64,000 nt of DNA from Corynebacterium incognita (GCF_014217255.1 NZ_CP059404.1:62001-126000); one strand, 5' to 3'. Shown: positions 48,126-59,917, numbered from the stretch's first letter. Notes: a model not told the origin generated them from the letters alone. Numbers and translations are program-made.

Positions 48126-49067
48126 ATGGCAGAGCAAAAGGTCAGCCTGAGAACACAGCGCCTCGTGGCGTTGCTGTTGCTCATTTCGCAGGCTGGCATC
48201 ACTATCACCGGCGCCGTTGTGCGCGTCACCGGCTCCGGCCTGGGCTGTGTGACGTGGCCGGAATGCCACCCCGGTTCCTTGGTTCCGCAGGCAGGTGCGG
48301 CACCGGCTATCCACCAGGCCATCGAATTCGGTAACCGACTCCTGACCTTCGTCGTCATCGCTACTTCTGCTGCGGCCATCATCGCGATGCACCGTGCGCA
48401 CCGCCGCAAAGAACTCAAGATGTACGCCTGGGTTTCCATGGGGCTCGTTATTCTCCAGGCGTTGATCGGCGCCGCCTCTGTCTTGCTAGACCTGCGCTGG
48501 TGGTCGGTGGCCCTGCACTTCTTGCCGTCTATGATTCTTGTCTGGGTCGCCGCAATGCTCTATGTTCGCGTCCTCGACCCCGATGATGGCACCCCTACCC
48601 ATATCATTCCGCAGTCTGCGCGCATGACTGGGCTCATTGCGGCTATTGCGCTGGCCGTTGTTCTGATGACGGGCACGATGGTGACCGGCTCAGGCCCGCA
48701 CTCTGGCGACGAGGGCGTGGGCATGGAGGGCCGCTTGGAGGTCAATACCGAATACATGGCGGTCGGTCACGCAATGTGCATGTACGTCTATTTGGCGCTG
48801 ACGATTATTACCCTTTGGCTGCTGTACACGAACAAGGCCCCACGAGTCACTCTTCGCGCCGGTTGGGTCCTCATCGGCGTCATCATCGTGCAATGGGCGA
48901 TCGGTGTGTTCCAGTTTTACCAGGGCGTTCCCCGCTGGACGGTGCCGTTCCACGTGGGCATGTCGGCTGTAGTGACCGCGTACACGGCATTCCTTTACGC
49001 CCACGGGCGCAAGCGACTAAAAGAAGACGCTCCCGAGCGGCTCCCAGCCGAGCACGGCGTCCACTGA
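48126..49067 (+). CDS. ctaA: Heme A synthase
   Basis: Oxidises the C8 methyl of heme O to the formyl of heme A for cytochrome aa3. 313 aa, eight hydrophobic segments. Blocks seen: [22 protein letters not shown] near residue 30 (conserved Cys pair with C40/C46 in the first loop), HQAIEFGNR, and HFLPSM and GHAMCMY with haem-ligand His. Start ATG with AGGAG 9 nt upstream. The last 51 nt overlap the end of the convergent ctaB. Confidence 0.93.
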   Translation: MAEQKVSLRTQRLVALLLLISQAGITITGAVVRVTGSGLGCVTWPECHPGSLVPQAGAAPAIHQAIEFGNRLLTFVVIATSAAAIIAMHRAHRRKELKMYAWVSMGLVILQALIGAASVLLDLRWWSVALHFLPSMILVWVAAMLYVRVLDPDDGTPTHIIPQSARMTGLIAAIALAVVLMTGTMVTGSGPHSGDEGVGMEGRLEVNTEYMAVGHAMCMYVYLALTIITLWLLYTNKAPRVTLRAGWVLIGVIIVQWAIGVFQFYQGVPRWTVPFHVGMSAVVTAYTAFLYAHGRKRLKEDAPERLPAEHGVH

Positions 49068-49943
49068 AAGGCCAATAAACAACACTGAAAGATAGTTGTT
49101 GGAGTAAATGAACAGGCGCATCGGCTTGACCGGTACGCCTTTCTTTACGCCCTGGTGCAGATTCCACGCCATGATGAGGAAAATGGCACCGGAGACGACT
49201 GCGGCCACGAGGTAAATCCAGCTCGCGGCCGGGATGATGGCGAAAGAGGTCAGCAGGGTGCCCACGGTGTACCACAGGATCTGGCGGGTGACCTCGTGCT
49301 CTTCCGCCACAACCGGGAGCATCGGCACGCCGGCCTTGCGGTAATCTTCCTTGTACTTCATGGCCAGCGCCCAGGTGTGCGGCGGGGTCCAGAAGAAGAT
49401 GATGAGGAACAAAACGACGGCCTGCCACCAGTTGTCCGGCTCGTCCGCCGGGGCGTTGTCGCGGATAACAGCCCAGCCCACCATCGCCGGCATACACCCG
49501 GCTAGGCCACCCCACACGATGTTCTGGGTGGTGCGCATCTTCAGCCACTTGGAGTAGACGAAGACGTAAAAGGCGTTGGTGATGATGATAAACAGCGCTG
49601 CTAACCAGGAGTTCGTGAGGAAGATCATCCACAACACGGACAATGTCAGCAGCGACCACGCGAAGATGGTGGCGGAACGCTTCGAAATCTTCGAACGCAC
49701 CAGTGGTCGAGCGCGGGTTCGCTGCATCTTCTGGTCGAGGTCGTAGTCCACGACCATGTTGAAGGTATGTGCGGCCGCGGCCCCCATCCAACCACCGAAA
49801 ATGGTCGCGATGATGAGCCAAATATTATCCGCGACGGCTTCCACGCCACGCTGTGCTTGGAGCATGGCCGGAATTGCGGCGACTAACAGGAGCTCGATGA
49901 TCCTTGGTTTCGTCAACGCGAAATAGGCCTTGATTGTCTCCAA
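49017..49943 (-). CDS. ctaB: Heme O synthase (protoheme IX farnesyltransferase)
   Basis: UbiA-family prenyltransferase adding a farnesyl tail to haem B. 308 aa, about nine TM segments. The prenyl-diphosphate site [19 protein letters not shown] is near residues 61-80 and [17 protein letters not shown] is the second Asp-containing block. GGAGACA lies before ATG 49943. It is divergent from tkt, as in C. glutamicum, and convergent with ctaA, whose product acts next on its product. Confidence 0.94.
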   Translation of the reverse strand: METIKAYFALTKPRIIELLLVAAIPAMLQAQRGVEAVADNIWLIIATIFGGWMGAAAAHTFNMVVDYDLDQKMQRTRARPLVRSKISKRSATIFAWSLLTLSVLWMIFLTNSWLAALFIIITNAFYVFVYSKWLKMRTTQNIVWGGLAGCMPAMVGWAVIRDNAPADEPDNWWQAVVLFLIIFFWTPPHTWALAMKYKEDYRKAGVPMLPVVAEEHEVTRQILWYTVGTLLTSFAIIPAASWIYLVAAVVSGAIFLIMAWNLHQGVKKGVPVKPMRLFIYSNNYLSVLFIGLSVDAVLGWEPLGSVFF

Positions 49944-50112
49944 GGAATATTCCTCCAGCCAGGTTCTCGAAACTAAAAAGGTGGCGCCAGATGACGCCAG
50001 ACATGGCCAGTGTACAAGCTCCTACCCCCAAACCGACAATCACACTGCCAGTTGTCACTAGACTGGGCGGGGTACATGACAGACCGTTTTGTAGATGTAA
50101 GGAATCGCTGCA

Positions 50113-52233
50113 GTGACGAACCCGCAATTGCCCGAAGATCTAGCCGCCAAGACTGTTCGCCGTTACCCCGCGGACTGGGCCGAGGAGGACCAGAAGGCCA
50201 TCGACACCGTCCGTGTATTGGCTGCTGATGCAGTGCAACACTGCGGCTCCGGTCATCCGGGCACGGCCATGTCACTGGCCCCTTTGGCGTACACCCTCTA
50301 CCAAAAGGTCCTCAACCACAATCCTGCTGATGTTGCCTGGGCAGGACGGGATCGCTTCGTACTGTCCGTCGGTCACTCCTCTCTGACTCAGTACATCCAG
50401 CTGTTCCTGGGTGGCTTTGGCCTAGAGATGGAAGACTTGAAGGCGCTCCGCACCTGGGGTTCGAAGACTCCCGGCCACCCAGAGGTGCACCACACCCGCG
50501 GCGTTGAAATCACCACCGGTCCGCTGGGTCAGGGCTTGGCATCGTCCGTAGGCATGGCCATGGCTGCCCGCCGTGAGCGCGGCATGTTCGACCCCGCGGC
50601 GCCAGCCGGCGAGTCCCCCTTCGATCACTTCATCTACGTCATCGCCTCCGACGGCGACGTCCAGGAAGGTGTGACCGCTGAGGCAAGCTCGCTCGCTGGT
50701 ACGCAGCAGCTGGGCAACCTCATCGTCTTCTGGGACGACAACAAGATTTCCATCGAAGACAACACCGACATCGCGTTTACTGAGGACGTCGCCGCGCGCT
50801 ACGAGGCCTACGGCTGGCAGGTGCTGACCGTCGAGTCCGGCGAGGACACCGTAGCGATTCTCGACGCCGTGGACAAGGCCAAGGCCGAGACCTCCAAGCC
50901 GTCCTTCATTCGCGTGAAGACCGTCATCGGCTACCCCGCGCCGAACAAGATGAACACCGGCGCCTCCCACGGCGCCGCTTTGGGCGACGATGAAGTCGCC
51001 GCAGTCAAGGAGATCCTCGGCTTCGATCCGGCACAGTCCTTCCACATGGACGATGATGTTCTGGCACACACCCGCACACTCGTCGAGCGCGGCCAGGCCG
51101 CACAGTCCGCTTGGCAGGAGCGTTTCGACGCCTGGGCAGCCAACAACCCAGACGCCAAGGCGCTGTTCGATCGCGTGCACGCTCGTGAGCTTCCGCAAGA
51201 CTTCGGCGCCGAACTGCCCTCCTGGGACGCCGACCCCAAGGGCGTCGCCACGCGCAAGGCCTCCGAGGCCGCTATTCAGGCTCTCGCGGCTAAGCTCCCG
51301 GAGATGTGGGGTGGCTCGGCCGACCTCGCAGGTTCCAACAACACCGTCATCAAGGGTGCGGATTCCTTCGGCCCGGTGTCCATCTCCACCGACGCCTGGA
51401 ACGCCACCCCTTACGGTCGCAACCTTCACTTCGGCATCCGTGAGCACGCGATGTCCGCCATCCTGAACGGCATCGCGCTGCACGGCCCCACCCGCCCATA
51501 TGCGGGCACCTTCCTCATCTTCTCTGAGTACATGTACCCCGCCGTCCGCCTAGGCGCCCTCATGTCCACGGACACCTACTACGTGTGGACGCACGACTCC
51601 ATCGGCTTGGGCGAGGACGGCCCGACACACCAGCCGGTAGAAACCCTCACCGCACTGCGTGCCATCCCTAACTTGTCAGTCATCCGTCCCGCGGACGCCA
51701 ACGAGACCGCGCAGGCGTGGGCCGCGGCCCTGGAAGCACCTGCCGCACCGAAGGGCCTGTGCCTGACACGGCAGAACGTCCCGGTGCTCGAAGGCACCAA
51801 GGACAAAGCCCACGACGGCGTGCGCCGCGGCGCCTACGTCCTCGTGGAGGCATCCAAGGACACCCCAGACGTTATCCTTCTAGGCTCCGGCTCCGAGGTG
51901 CAGTTGGCAGTCGCAGCCGCAGAACGTCTCGAGTCTGAGGGCATCGCTACCCGTGTGGTGTCGGCTCCGTGCCTGGAGTGGTTCGAGGACCAAGACGCGG
52001 ACTACCGCGAGTCCGTGTTGCCTGCCTCCGTGCGCGCCCGCGTATCCGTAGAAGCCGGCCTGGCTATGCCGTGGTTGAAGTACACCGGCACCTTCGGCCG
52101 CAACGTCTCCCTCGAGCACTACGGCGCCTCCGCCCCGGCAGAGGAGCTTTTCGATAAGTTTGGCATCACCTCCGACGCCGTCTATGAGGCCGCCCGCGCC
52201 AGCCTGTCCACCGTCAACAACTCCAACGCCTAA
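50113..52233 (+). CDS. tkt: Transketolase
   Basis: ThDP enzyme exchanging two-carbon units in the pentose phosphate pathway. 706 aa. Seen: GHPGTAMSLAPLAY near 50, GDVQEGVTAEASSLAGTQQLGNLIVFWDDN (ThDP/Mg site, about 185-214), and GEDGPTHQPVE near 500 in the second half. GTG start at 50113 with AAGGAATCG upstream. First gene of tkt-tal-zwf-opcA-pgl. Confidence 0.96.
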   Translation: MTNPQLPEDLAAKTVRRYPADWAEEDQKAIDTVRVLAADAVQHCGSGHPGTAMSLAPLAYTLYQKVLNHNPADVAWAGRDRFVLSVGHSSLTQYIQLFLGGFGLEMEDLKALRTWGSKTPGHPEVHHTRGVEITTGPLGQGLASSVGMAMAARRERGMFDPAAPAGESPFDHFIYVIASDGDVQEGVTAEASSLAGTQQLGNLIVFWDDNKISIEDNTDIAFTEDVAARYEAYGWQVLTVESGEDTVAILDAVDKAKAETSKPSFIRVKTVIGYPAPNKMNTGASHGAALGDDEVAAVKEILGFDPAQSFHMDDDVLAHTRTLVERGQAAQSAWQERFDAWAANNPDAKALFDRVHARELPQDFGAELPSWDADPKGVATRKASEAAIQALAAKLPEMWGGSADLAGSNNTVIKGADSFGPVSISTDAWNATPYGRNLHFGIREHAMSAILNGIALHGPTRPYAGTFLIFSEYMYPAVRLGALMSTDTYYVWTHDSIGLGEDGPTHQPVETLTALRAIPNLSVIRPADANETAQAWAAALEAPAAPKGLCLTRQNVPVLEGTKDKAHDGVRRGAYVLVEASKDTPDVILLGSGSEVQLAVAAAERLESEGIATRVVSAPCLEWFEDQDADYRESVLPASVRARVSVEAGLAMPWLKYTGTFGRNVSLEHYGASAPAEELFDKFGITSDAVYEAARASLSTVNNSNA

Positions 52234-52246
52234 AGGAGCACTCAAC

Positions 52247-53305
52247 GTGTCCCACATCGACGAACTACTGCACATCGGCACCTCCACCTGGCTGGATGAT
52301 CTATCCCGCGAACGCTTGGATTCAGGCAACGTCGAGGAGCTGATCCGCACGAAATCCATCCAGGGCGTGACCACGAACCCCGCCATCTTCGCAGCAGCGA
52401 TGACTAAGGGTAACGCCTATGACGAGGCTATCGCGACCTTGAAGAACGCCGGCGCGGACTTCGACTCCGCGGTGTACTCCATGGCCATCGAGGACGTGCA
52501 GCGCGCCTGTGACGCCTTCCTCCCGGTGTATGAAGCCAGCGGCGGCAAGGACGGCCGCGTCTCCCTCGAAGTGGATCCGCGCATCTCGGAAGATCGCGAT
52601 GCGACCTTGGCCCAGGCCAAGGAACTGTGGGAGCGCGTGGATCGCCCGAATGCGATGATCAAGATTCCCGCCGTAGGCAACTCCCTACCCGCCATTGCTG
52701 ACGCGCTCGCGGCCGGCATCAGCGTCAATGTCACGCTCATCTTCTCCGTTGAGCGTTACGCCCAGGTCATCGAGGCCTTCAAGGACGGCATTACGCGTGC
52801 GGAGAACCCCGGTGACGTGCATTCTGTGGCATCCTTCTTCGTCTCCCGCGTGGACTCCGAGATCGACAAGCGCCTCAACGCAATCGGCACTGGCGCTGCC
52901 CTGTCGCTCAAGGGCAAGGCGGGCATCGCCAACGCGCGCCTAGCCTATGAGCTGTTCCAGAAAACCGAGTTCCCGGCGGGCTCGAACCCGCAGCGCCCGC
53001 TGTGGGCGTCGACGTCAGTCAAGAATCCCGAGTACCCCGCCACCATGTACGTCACCGAGCTGGCGGGACCGAACACGGTCAACACCATGCCGGAGGCGAC
53101 CATCGACGCCACGTTGGCGGAGGGTGGCCTGCACGGCGACACGCTGTCCGGGACCGGCGACGCCGCACGCCAGGTTTTCGCCGACCTGGAGGCCGTGGGC
53201 GTCGACACCGCGGACGTGTTCGCGGTGTTGGAGAAAGAGGGCGTCGATAAGTTCGTCGCCGCGTGGGGCGACCTCCTCTCCTCCGTGGAATCCCGATTGG
53301 CATAA
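52247..53305 (+). CDS. tal: Transaldolase
   Basis: Moves a dihydroxyacetone unit in the pentose phosphate pathway. 352 aa, the long actinobacterial type. Schiff-base Lys in AMIKIPAVG near 140; TTNPAIFAAA near 45. GTG 52247 with AAAGGAG upstream is chosen; the frame back to 52160 lies inside tkt. Starts 13 nt after tkt. Confidence 0.95.
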   Translation: MSHIDELLHIGTSTWLDDLSRERLDSGNVEELIRTKSIQGVTTNPAIFAAAMTKGNAYDEAIATLKNAGADFDSAVYSMAIEDVQRACDAFLPVYEASGGKDGRVSLEVDPRISEDRDATLAQAKELWERVDRPNAMIKIPAVGNSLPAIADALAAGISVNVTLIFSVERYAQVIEAFKDGITRAENPGDVHSVASFFVSRVDSEIDKRLNAIGTGAALSLKGKAGIANARLAYELFQKTEFPAGSNPQRPLWASTSVKNPEYPATMYVTELAGPNTVNTMPEATIDATLAEGGLHGDTLSGTGDAARQVFADLEAVGVDTADVFAVLEKEGVDKFVAAWGDLLSSVESRLA

Positions 53306-53354
53306 GATAGTTGCGCACACCTGACACGACGTGTTCGAAAGGACTAATACAAAG

Positions 53355-54887
53355 GTGACTACCCCGCAAGCGTGGGTCAACCCGCTACGTGACAAAACAG
53401 ATAAAAGGTTGCCCCGCATCGCGGGACCGTCCGGTATGGTCATTTTCGGCGTGACCGGCGATCTTGCGCGTAAGAAGCTTCTCCCGGCCATTTACGACCT
53501 GGCCAATCGCGGCGTCCTGCCCGCCGGCTTCACCCTGGTGGGCTATGGGCGTCGTGACTGGGACAAGCAGCAGTTCTGCGACTACGTCCACGAGGCAGTC
53601 GTGGCTGGCGCCCGTACCGAGTTCCGCGAACACGTCTGGCAGCACCTCATCAAAGGCATCGAGTTCGTGTCGGGTGCCTTCGACGACGCCGGCTTTGATC
53701 GCCTGTCCCAGCGCCTCATCGACATCGACTCCGAACGCGGCACCGGTGGCAACTGGGCCTACTACCTCTCGGTCCCGCCAGACTATTTCTCCGACATCTG
53801 CCACCAGCTGGAACGCGTGGGCATGGCCGACAGCCGCCAGGACGCGTGGCGCCGCGTCATCATTGAAAAGCCTTTCGGTCACGATCAAGAGTCCGCGCGC
53901 AAGCTCAACGAAATCGTCAACGCGGTCTTCCCCGAGGAATCGGTCTTCCGCATCGACCACTACCTGGGCAAGGAAACCGTGCAGAACATCCTGGCCCTGC
54001 GTTTTTCAAACCAACTCTTCGAGCCGTTGTGGAACGCGCGCTACATTGACCACGTGCAGATCACCATGGCCGAGGACATTGGCCTGGGTGGTCGCGCCGG
54101 CTACTACGACGGCATTGGCGCTGCCCGCGACGTCATCCAGAACCACTTGTTGCAGTTGCTCGCACTCGTGGCCATGGAGGAACCGGTGTCGTTTGAGCCC
54201 CACGAGCTCCAGGTGGAAAAGATTAAAGTGCTCCGCGCCACCACGGCGCAGTTCCCACTCAGCAAGACCACGGCCCGCGGCCAGTACACCGCCGGCTGGC
54301 AGGGTTCGGAGCGGGTGCGCGGCTTGCGCGAGGAAGACGGCTTCGACCCCAATTCCACGACCGAGACTTACGCGGCCTGCACCCTGGAAATTAACTCCCG
54401 TCGGTGGGCGGGCGTGCCCTTCTACCTGCGCACGGGCAAGCGCTTGGGCCGCCGCGTGACTGAAATTGCACTCGTGTTTAAGGACGCCCCGCACCAGCCC
54501 TTCGGCGCCGGGCAGACCGCGGTGTTGGGCAAGAACGCCGTGGTGATCCGTATTCAGCCTGACGAGGGCGTCCTCATGCGCTTCGGTTCCAAAGTTCCTG
54601 GCTCCACGATGGAGGTCCGGGACGTCAACATGGACTTCTCCTATTCCGAGGCCTTCACCGAGGAATCCCCAGAAGCCTACGAGCGCCTTATCCTCGACGC
54701 CTTGCTCGACGAATCCAGCCTCTTCCCCACTAATGACGAGGTGGAGCTGTCCTGGGCCATTCTCGACCCCATCCTGGAGTATTGGGCTGGTGCAGGTGAG
54801 CCTGATTCTTACCCGTCTGGCAGCTGGGGTCCAGAGTCCGCTGACCGCATGCTCCGCCGCAATGGGCACACCTGGCGCCGACCTTAG
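53355..54887 (+). CDS. zwf: Glucose-6-phosphate 1-dehydrogenase
   Basis: First step of the oxidative pentose phosphate pathway. 510 aa. Nucleotide site IFGVTGDLARKK near 32-43 and substrate/catalytic RIDHYLGKE near 200. GTG 53355 (VTTPQAWVNPL) follows AAAGGA and fits corynebacterial homologues; GTG 53331 would add 8 residues. Works with OpcA next door. Confidence 0.95.
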   Translation: MTTPQAWVNPLRDKTDKRLPRIAGPSGMVIFGVTGDLARKKLLPAIYDLANRGVLPAGFTLVGYGRRDWDKQQFCDYVHEAVVAGARTEFREHVWQHLIKGIEFVSGAFDDAGFDRLSQRLIDIDSERGTGGNWAYYLSVPPDYFSDICHQLERVGMADSRQDAWRRVIIEKPFGHDQESARKLNEIVNAVFPEESVFRIDHYLGKETVQNILALRFSNQLFEPLWNARYIDHVQITMAEDIGLGGRAGYYDGIGAARDVIQNHLLQLLALVAMEEPVSFEPHELQVEKIKVLRATTAQFPLSKTTARGQYTAGWQGSERVRGLREEDGFDPNSTTETYAACTLEINSRRWAGVPFYLRTGKRLGRRVTEIALVFKDAPHQPFGAGQTAVLGKNAVVIRIQPDEGVLMRFGSKVPGSTMEVRDVNMDFSYSEAFTEESPEAYERLILDALLDESSLFPTNDEVELSWAILDPILEYWAGAGEPDSYPSGSWGPESADRMLRRNGHTWRRP

Positions 54888-54899
54888 GAGTTACACACG

Positions 54900-55835
54900 A
54901 TGATTATTGATCTCCCCCAGACCAGCACTCGTGAGCTGGGAAAGAAGCTAGTCGAGGCCCAGGAGCATTACACGCTGACCACGGGCCGAGTATTGACGCT
55001 CATCACCATGGCCTATGCCACCGACGATCTTGATGCGTTATTGACCGCGGTCCGCGACGCCTCCCACGAGCACCCGTCCCGCGTCATCGTCATTGTCGAC
55101 GACAAGGAAGCGGCTGCCGGTGAAGAAAACTCTCTTGACGCTCAACTGCGCGTCGGTGGCGAAGCGGGCGCCTCAGAGATCGTCGTCATGCACTTGCACG
55201 GCGACCTCGCGCACCACGCCGATTCCGTCGTGACTCCCCTCCTACTGCCCGACACCCCCATCGTCGCCTGGTGGCCCACGGACTGCCCCGAGCGCCCTTC
55301 GGAGCACCCCATCGGTGCCCTTGCCCAACGCCGCATCACGAACGTCGCCCACCGCCACCGCGGCCGCGACTTGGACTCCCTGTCCGCTGGCTACCTCCCG
55401 GGTGACTCCGACATGATGTGGGCCTTCATCACGCCCTGGCGCGGTGTGGTCGCGTCGGCCTTGGACCGCCACCCCCACGAGCCTGTGGAGTCGGTCACTA
55501 TCGAGGGGCCGAAGCAGTCCTCGGCGGTCGACATCGCCGCCGGCTGGCTCGCGGACCGGCTCGGGGTCCCCGTGCGCCGCACATACTCCACCGACGACAA
55601 CCCCGATTGGTTCCCCATCCGGCACTTGGCGCTGCACCGCGCGACGTGCCCGGTCACCATCGACGTCGTGGACCAGTTCACCCTGAAGATCACTGTCCCC
55701 GGCACCCCGGAGTCACTGGTCGCGTTGTCCTCGCGTTCGACGGCCGAGACTATTTCAGAGGAACTCCGCCACCTAGATGCCGACGCTACCTATGCGCACG
55801 CTCTCCGTGCACTAAGCCAAATCACCTACGACTAA
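54900..55835 (+). CDS. opcA: Glucose-6-phosphate dehydrogenase assembly protein OpcA
   Basis: 311 aa. OpcA supports or allosterically tunes the Zwf enzyme in cyanobacteria and actinobacteria. Conserved region includes PDTPIVAWWPTDCPERPSEHPIG near 120-140 and RDLDSLSAGYLPGDSDMMWAFITPWR. Start ATG 12 nt after zwf. Soluble; no catalytic motif. Confidence 0.94.
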   Translation: MIIDLPQTSTRELGKKLVEAQEHYTLTTGRVLTLITMAYATDDLDALLTAVRDASHEHPSRVIVIVDDKEAAAGEENSLDAQLRVGGEAGASEIVVMHLHGDLAHHADSVVTPLLLPDTPIVAWWPTDCPERPSEHPIGALAQRRITNVAHRHRGRDLDSLSAGYLPGDSDMMWAFITPWRGVVASALDRHPHEPVESVTIEGPKQSSAVDIAAGWLADRLGVPVRRTYSTDDNPDWFPIRHLALHRATCPVTIDVVDQFTLKITVPGTPESLVALSSRSTAETISEELRHLDADATYAHALRALSQITYD

Positions 55836-55848
55836 GGAGCATCCCACC

Positions 55849-56508
55849 GTGGTTACCGTTTCCCGCTACCCTGATCTTGCCCACCTGCTTGACGACGCCG
55901 CCGCGAACTTCGCCTCTGTGATCGCAGACCGGGAGGCCCACGTGGTACTCACTGGCGGGGGCGCGGGCATCGGGGTGCTAGAAAAACTCCGTGACATGGA
56001 CCTGGATTGGTCGCGTGTTCACGTCTACTTTGGCGACGAGCGCAACGTATCCGTGGACCACGAAGACTCCAACGAGGGCCAAGCGCGACGCGCGCTCCTC
56101 GACCACGTCAACATCCCTGCGGACAACATCCACGGCTACGGGCTTGGCGACGGCCGCGATATGGACGAGGCCGCCCGCACTTACGCCTCCATCCTCCCAG
56201 AACGCTTCGACCTCCACCTGCTGGGGATGGGCGGCGAGGGACACATCAATTCCCTTTTCCCCCACACCGCGGCGTTGCTGGAAGATACCGCGAAGGTCGT
56301 CGCGGTGTCGGACTCCCCCAAGCCGCCCGCTGAGCGCGTCACGTTGACGTTGCCGGCCGTGCACTCGGCAGACCGTGTCTGGCTGTTGGTCGCCGGCGCT
56401 GAGAAGGTCGAGGCCGCAGAAAAGGTAATGGCGGGCGCAGACTGGAAAGCCTGGCCCGCCGCCGGCGCACAGGGCCGGGAAGAAACGGTGTTGTACTACG
56501 CCGCGTAA
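55849..56508 (+). CDS. pgl: 6-phosphogluconolactonase (DevB type)
   Basis: Hydrolyses 6-phosphogluconolactone, the Zwf product. 219 aa. LTGGGAGIGVLEKL near 30 and VYFGDERNVSVDHEDSN near 60, then LHLLGMGGEGHINSLFPHT near 124 are the family blocks. GTG start with AAGGAG upstream, 13 nt after opcA. The 3' end overlaps the convergent secG by 13 nt. Confidence 0.94.
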   Translation: MVTVSRYPDLAHLLDDAAANFASVIADREAHVVLTGGGAGIGVLEKLRDMDLDWSRVHVYFGDERNVSVDHEDSNEGQARRALLDHVNIPADNIHGYGLGDGRDMDEAARTYASILPERFDLHLLGMGGEGHINSLFPHTAALLEDTAKVVAVSDSPKPPAERVTLTLPAVHSADRVWLLVAGAEKVEAAEKVMAGADWKAWPAAGAQGREETVLYYAA

Positions 56509-56732
56509 GCCTGAATCAGGTTGAGCGCCACGATGCAGGCGACCCAGATGATAACCATGACCACGGTGTAGCGGTCCAAGTTCTTCTCCACCACGGTGGA
56601 GCCGGACAGGTTGGACTGCACGCCGCCGCCGAAAAGGCTGGACAGGCCGCCGCCCTTGCCTTTGTGCAGGAGCACAAACACGGTCATAAGAAGAGCCGCG
56701 ATGACAAGGATGATCTGCAGGGTCAAGGTCAT
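56496..56732 (-). CDS. secG: Preprotein translocase subunit SecG
   Basis: 78 aa, two hydrophobic segments (about 3-21 and 52-75) separated by a Gly-rich loop LLHKGKGGGLSSLFGGG. Non-essential small subunit of the SecYEG channel. It is downstream of tpiA; C. glutamicum has ppc between secG and pgl, which is missing here. Confidence 0.93.
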   Translation of the reverse strand: MTLTLQIILVIAALLMTVFVLLHKGKGGGLSSLFGGGVQSNLSGSTVVEKNLDRYTVVMVIIWVACIVALNLIQAYAA

Positions 56733-56796
56733 GGTTTACTTCGTTCCTTGGAGTTGGGTAGTCAATCTTCTCGTCGAGTTTACACGACGACGTACG

Positions 56797-57567
56797 CTAA
56801 GCGTTAAACGGCGCGGCTGCCGCGACAAGCTTCGCAAATTCCTCGCCCTTGAGCGAGGCGCCGCCTACGAGGCCGCCGTCGACGTCCTTCTGTTGCAGCA
56901 GCTCAGCGATGGTATCGACCTTCACCGATCCGCCGTAAAGGATCCGGACGTCGTCGTTGCCAATTTCCTGGCGAATGGCTGCGCACACTTCCTGTGCGTC
57001 CGCCGCCGACGCGACCTTGCCGGTGCCGATGGCCCACACGGGTTCATAAGCGATGACAGTGTTTGCAATCTGTTCAGCGCTCAGGCCAGCGAGGGACTCG
57101 CGGGTCTGCTGCACCACGTACGCGACGTGCTCGCCCGCTTCGCGGACCTCAAGCGGCTCACCCACACAGACGATGGGCGTGATGCCCACGGCATGCGCCG
57201 CGGCGGCCTTCTTGGCCACAGTCTCGTTGGTCTCGCCGTGGTACTGGCGGCGCTCGGAGTGGCCGACGACCGCCCACTGGCAGCCGAGCTTAGCCAGCAT
57301 CTTGCCCGAAATCTCCCCGGTGTAGGCGCCGGACTCGTGCTCGGAGATGTCCTGCGCGCCGTAGGTGACCTGAAGCTTGTCGCCCTCGACGAGGGTCTGC
57401 ACGGAGCGAATATCGGTGAACGGCACCATGAAGGCGACGTCGACCTTGTCGTAGTACTCCTTGGGCAGGGAGAACACAAACTTCTGGAGCGCGCCGATGG
57501 CCTCGAGGTGGTCGAGGTTCATCTTCCAGTTGCCGGCAATAAGTGGGGTGCGAGGCACGATAACCAC
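56797..57567 (-). CDS. tpiA: Triosephosphate isomerase
   Basis: 256 aa glycolytic TIM barrel. Substrate motif GNWKMN near 12; general base in [12 protein letters not shown] (Glu near 171); Gly-rich ILYGGSVK and GLVGGASL at the C-terminus; catalytic [10 protein letters not shown] near 100. Start GTG 57567 (AAAGGA 3 nt upstream) is uncertain; GTG 57558 is possible. Lies 17 nt after pgk. Confidence 0.95.
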   Translation of the reverse strand: MVIVPRTPLIAGNWKMNLDHLEAIGALQKFVFSLPKEYYDKVDVAFMVPFTDIRSVQTLVEGDKLQVTYGAQDISEHESGAYTGEISGKMLAKLGCQWAVVGHSERRQYHGETNETVAKKAAAAHAVGITPIVCVGEPLEVREAGEHVAYVVQQTRESLAGLSAEQIANTVIAYEPVWAIGTGKVASAADAQEVCAAIRQEIGNDDVRILYGGSVKVDTIAELLQQKDVDGGLVGGASLKGEEFAKLVAAAAPFNA

Positions 57568-57584
57568 TGTTCCTTTCTTCTTGC

Positions 57585-58799
57585 TTAGTTGAGTACGGAA
57601 ACGCCCGGCAGTTCCTTGCCCTCGAGGTACTCGAGGGACGCGCCGCCGCCAGTGGAGATGTGGCTGAAGCCGTCCTCGTCCAGGCCGAGTGCACGGACGG
57701 AGGCGGCGGAGTCACCGCCGCCCACCACGGTGAAGGCGCCGTTGGACGTGGCATCAATGATGGCCTGAGCCACGCCCGCGGTGCCCTTGGCGTAGGCCTC
57801 CTGCTCGAAGACACCCATTGGTCCGTTCCAGAAGATGGTCTTGGCAGATGCGAGAACCTCGGAGAACTTCTTCACGGATTCCGGTCCGATGTCGGTAGAC
57901 AGCCAGCCCTCCGGGATGCCGTCGAGGCCGACGGTCTCCATCTCCGCCTGGGAGGAGTCGAAGTTGCTGGTGGCCAGCAGGTCGACGGGCAGCACGATCT
58001 TGTCGCCGAAGCGCTCGAGCAGGGACTTGCAGTTGTCGATTTGATCTTCCTGCAGCAGTGAGTTCTGGGTGTTGTAGCCCTGCGCTGCCAGCAGCGTGTA
58101 GCACATACCGCCGCCGATGATAATCTTGTCGGCCTTCTCCGCGAGGGCCTCGATGACGCCCAGCTTGTCGGACACCTTGGCACCGCCGAGTACGACGACG
58201 TATGGGTGCTCCGGGGTTTCAGCGATCTTGGACAGGACCTCGAGTTCCTTGTCCACCAGCTTGCCCGCGTAGGCCGGCAGACGCTTGGCTACGTCGTAGA
58301 CGGAGGCCTGGGCGCGGTGCACCACGCCGAAGCCGTCGGAGACAAACGCACCGTTATCGGCAGCTAGTGCTACCAGCTCGTCAGCGAATGCACCGCGCTC
58401 GGCCTCGTCCTTGGAGGTCTCGCGGGCGTCGAAACGCACGTTCTCCAGCAACATGACATCACCATCGTTGAGGCCGTTCGCGCGCTCGTGAGCGTCCTCG
58501 CCAGTCACGTCCTGCGCCAGTGCCACGTACTGATCCAATGCCTCTGACAGTGCTTCCGCTACGGGAGCCAGGGAGAACTTCGGGTTGACCTCGCCCTTCG
58601 GGCGGCCCAGGTGGGCGCTGAGGATGACCTTTGCGCCGCCGTCGACAAGCGCCTTGATCGTGGGCAGGGAGGCATTAATCCGGCCCGGGTCAGTGATGTT
58701 GCCGTCCTCATCGAGGGGAACGTTGAAATCAGAGCGAACCAGGACGTGGCGGGAAGCCACGCCTTCCGCGAGCAGGTCATCCAGAGTCTTCTTGGCCAT
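57585..58799 (-). CDS. pgk: Phosphoglycerate kinase
   Basis: 404 aa. N-terminal signature [13 protein letters not shown] near 20-32, SAHLGRPKG near 60, and C-terminal nucleotide block [12 protein letters not shown] with [19 protein letters not shown] precedes ATG 58799. A terminator hairpin separates it from gap, so the pair may have unequal transcript levels. Confidence 0.96.
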   Translation of the reverse strand: MAKKTLDDLLAEGVASRHVLVRSDFNVPLDEDGNITDPGRINASLPTIKALVDGGAKVILSAHLGRPKGEVNPKFSLAPVAEALSEALDQYVALAQDVTGEDAHERANGLNDGDVMLLENVRFDARETSKDEAERGAFADELVALAADNGAFVSDGFGVVHRAQASVYDVAKRLPAYAGKLVDKELEVLSKIAETPEHPYVVVLGGAKVSDKLGVIEALAEKADKIIIGGGMCYTLLAAQGYNTQNSLLQEDQIDNCKSLLERFGDKIVLPVDLLATSNFDSSQAEMETVGLDGIPEGWLSTDIGPESVKKFSEVLASAKTIFWNGPMGVFEQEAYAKGTAGVAQAIIDATSNGAFTVVGGGDSAASVRALGLDEDGFSHISTGGGASLEYLEGKELPGVSVLN

Positions 58800-58846
58800 G
58801 GCGAATCCTTTTCTGTGACTAGGTGAAGAGATGAAATGGTCCTACT

Positions 58847-58880
58847 TAAAAAGATAGCGCAGCGGCTGAAACCGCTGCGC
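58847..58880 (-). terminator. Terminator between gap and pgk
   Basis: Perfect 9-bp stem GCGCAGCGG / CCGCTGCGC with a 6-nt loop; on the minus strand TATCTTTTTAAG follows. Strong intrinsic terminator after gap. Read-through or an own pgk promoter is needed for pgk-tpiA-secG. Confidence 0.8.
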
Positions 58881-58900
58881 GTATCGGGGGTAACTGTCCT

Positions 58901-59917
<1,017 letters not shown>

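Noticed and set aside
48883..49821. 312-codon frame within ctaB in another frame
   Set aside because: Arg/His/Gly-rich, unlike a protein; ctaB in the other frame has all motifs.
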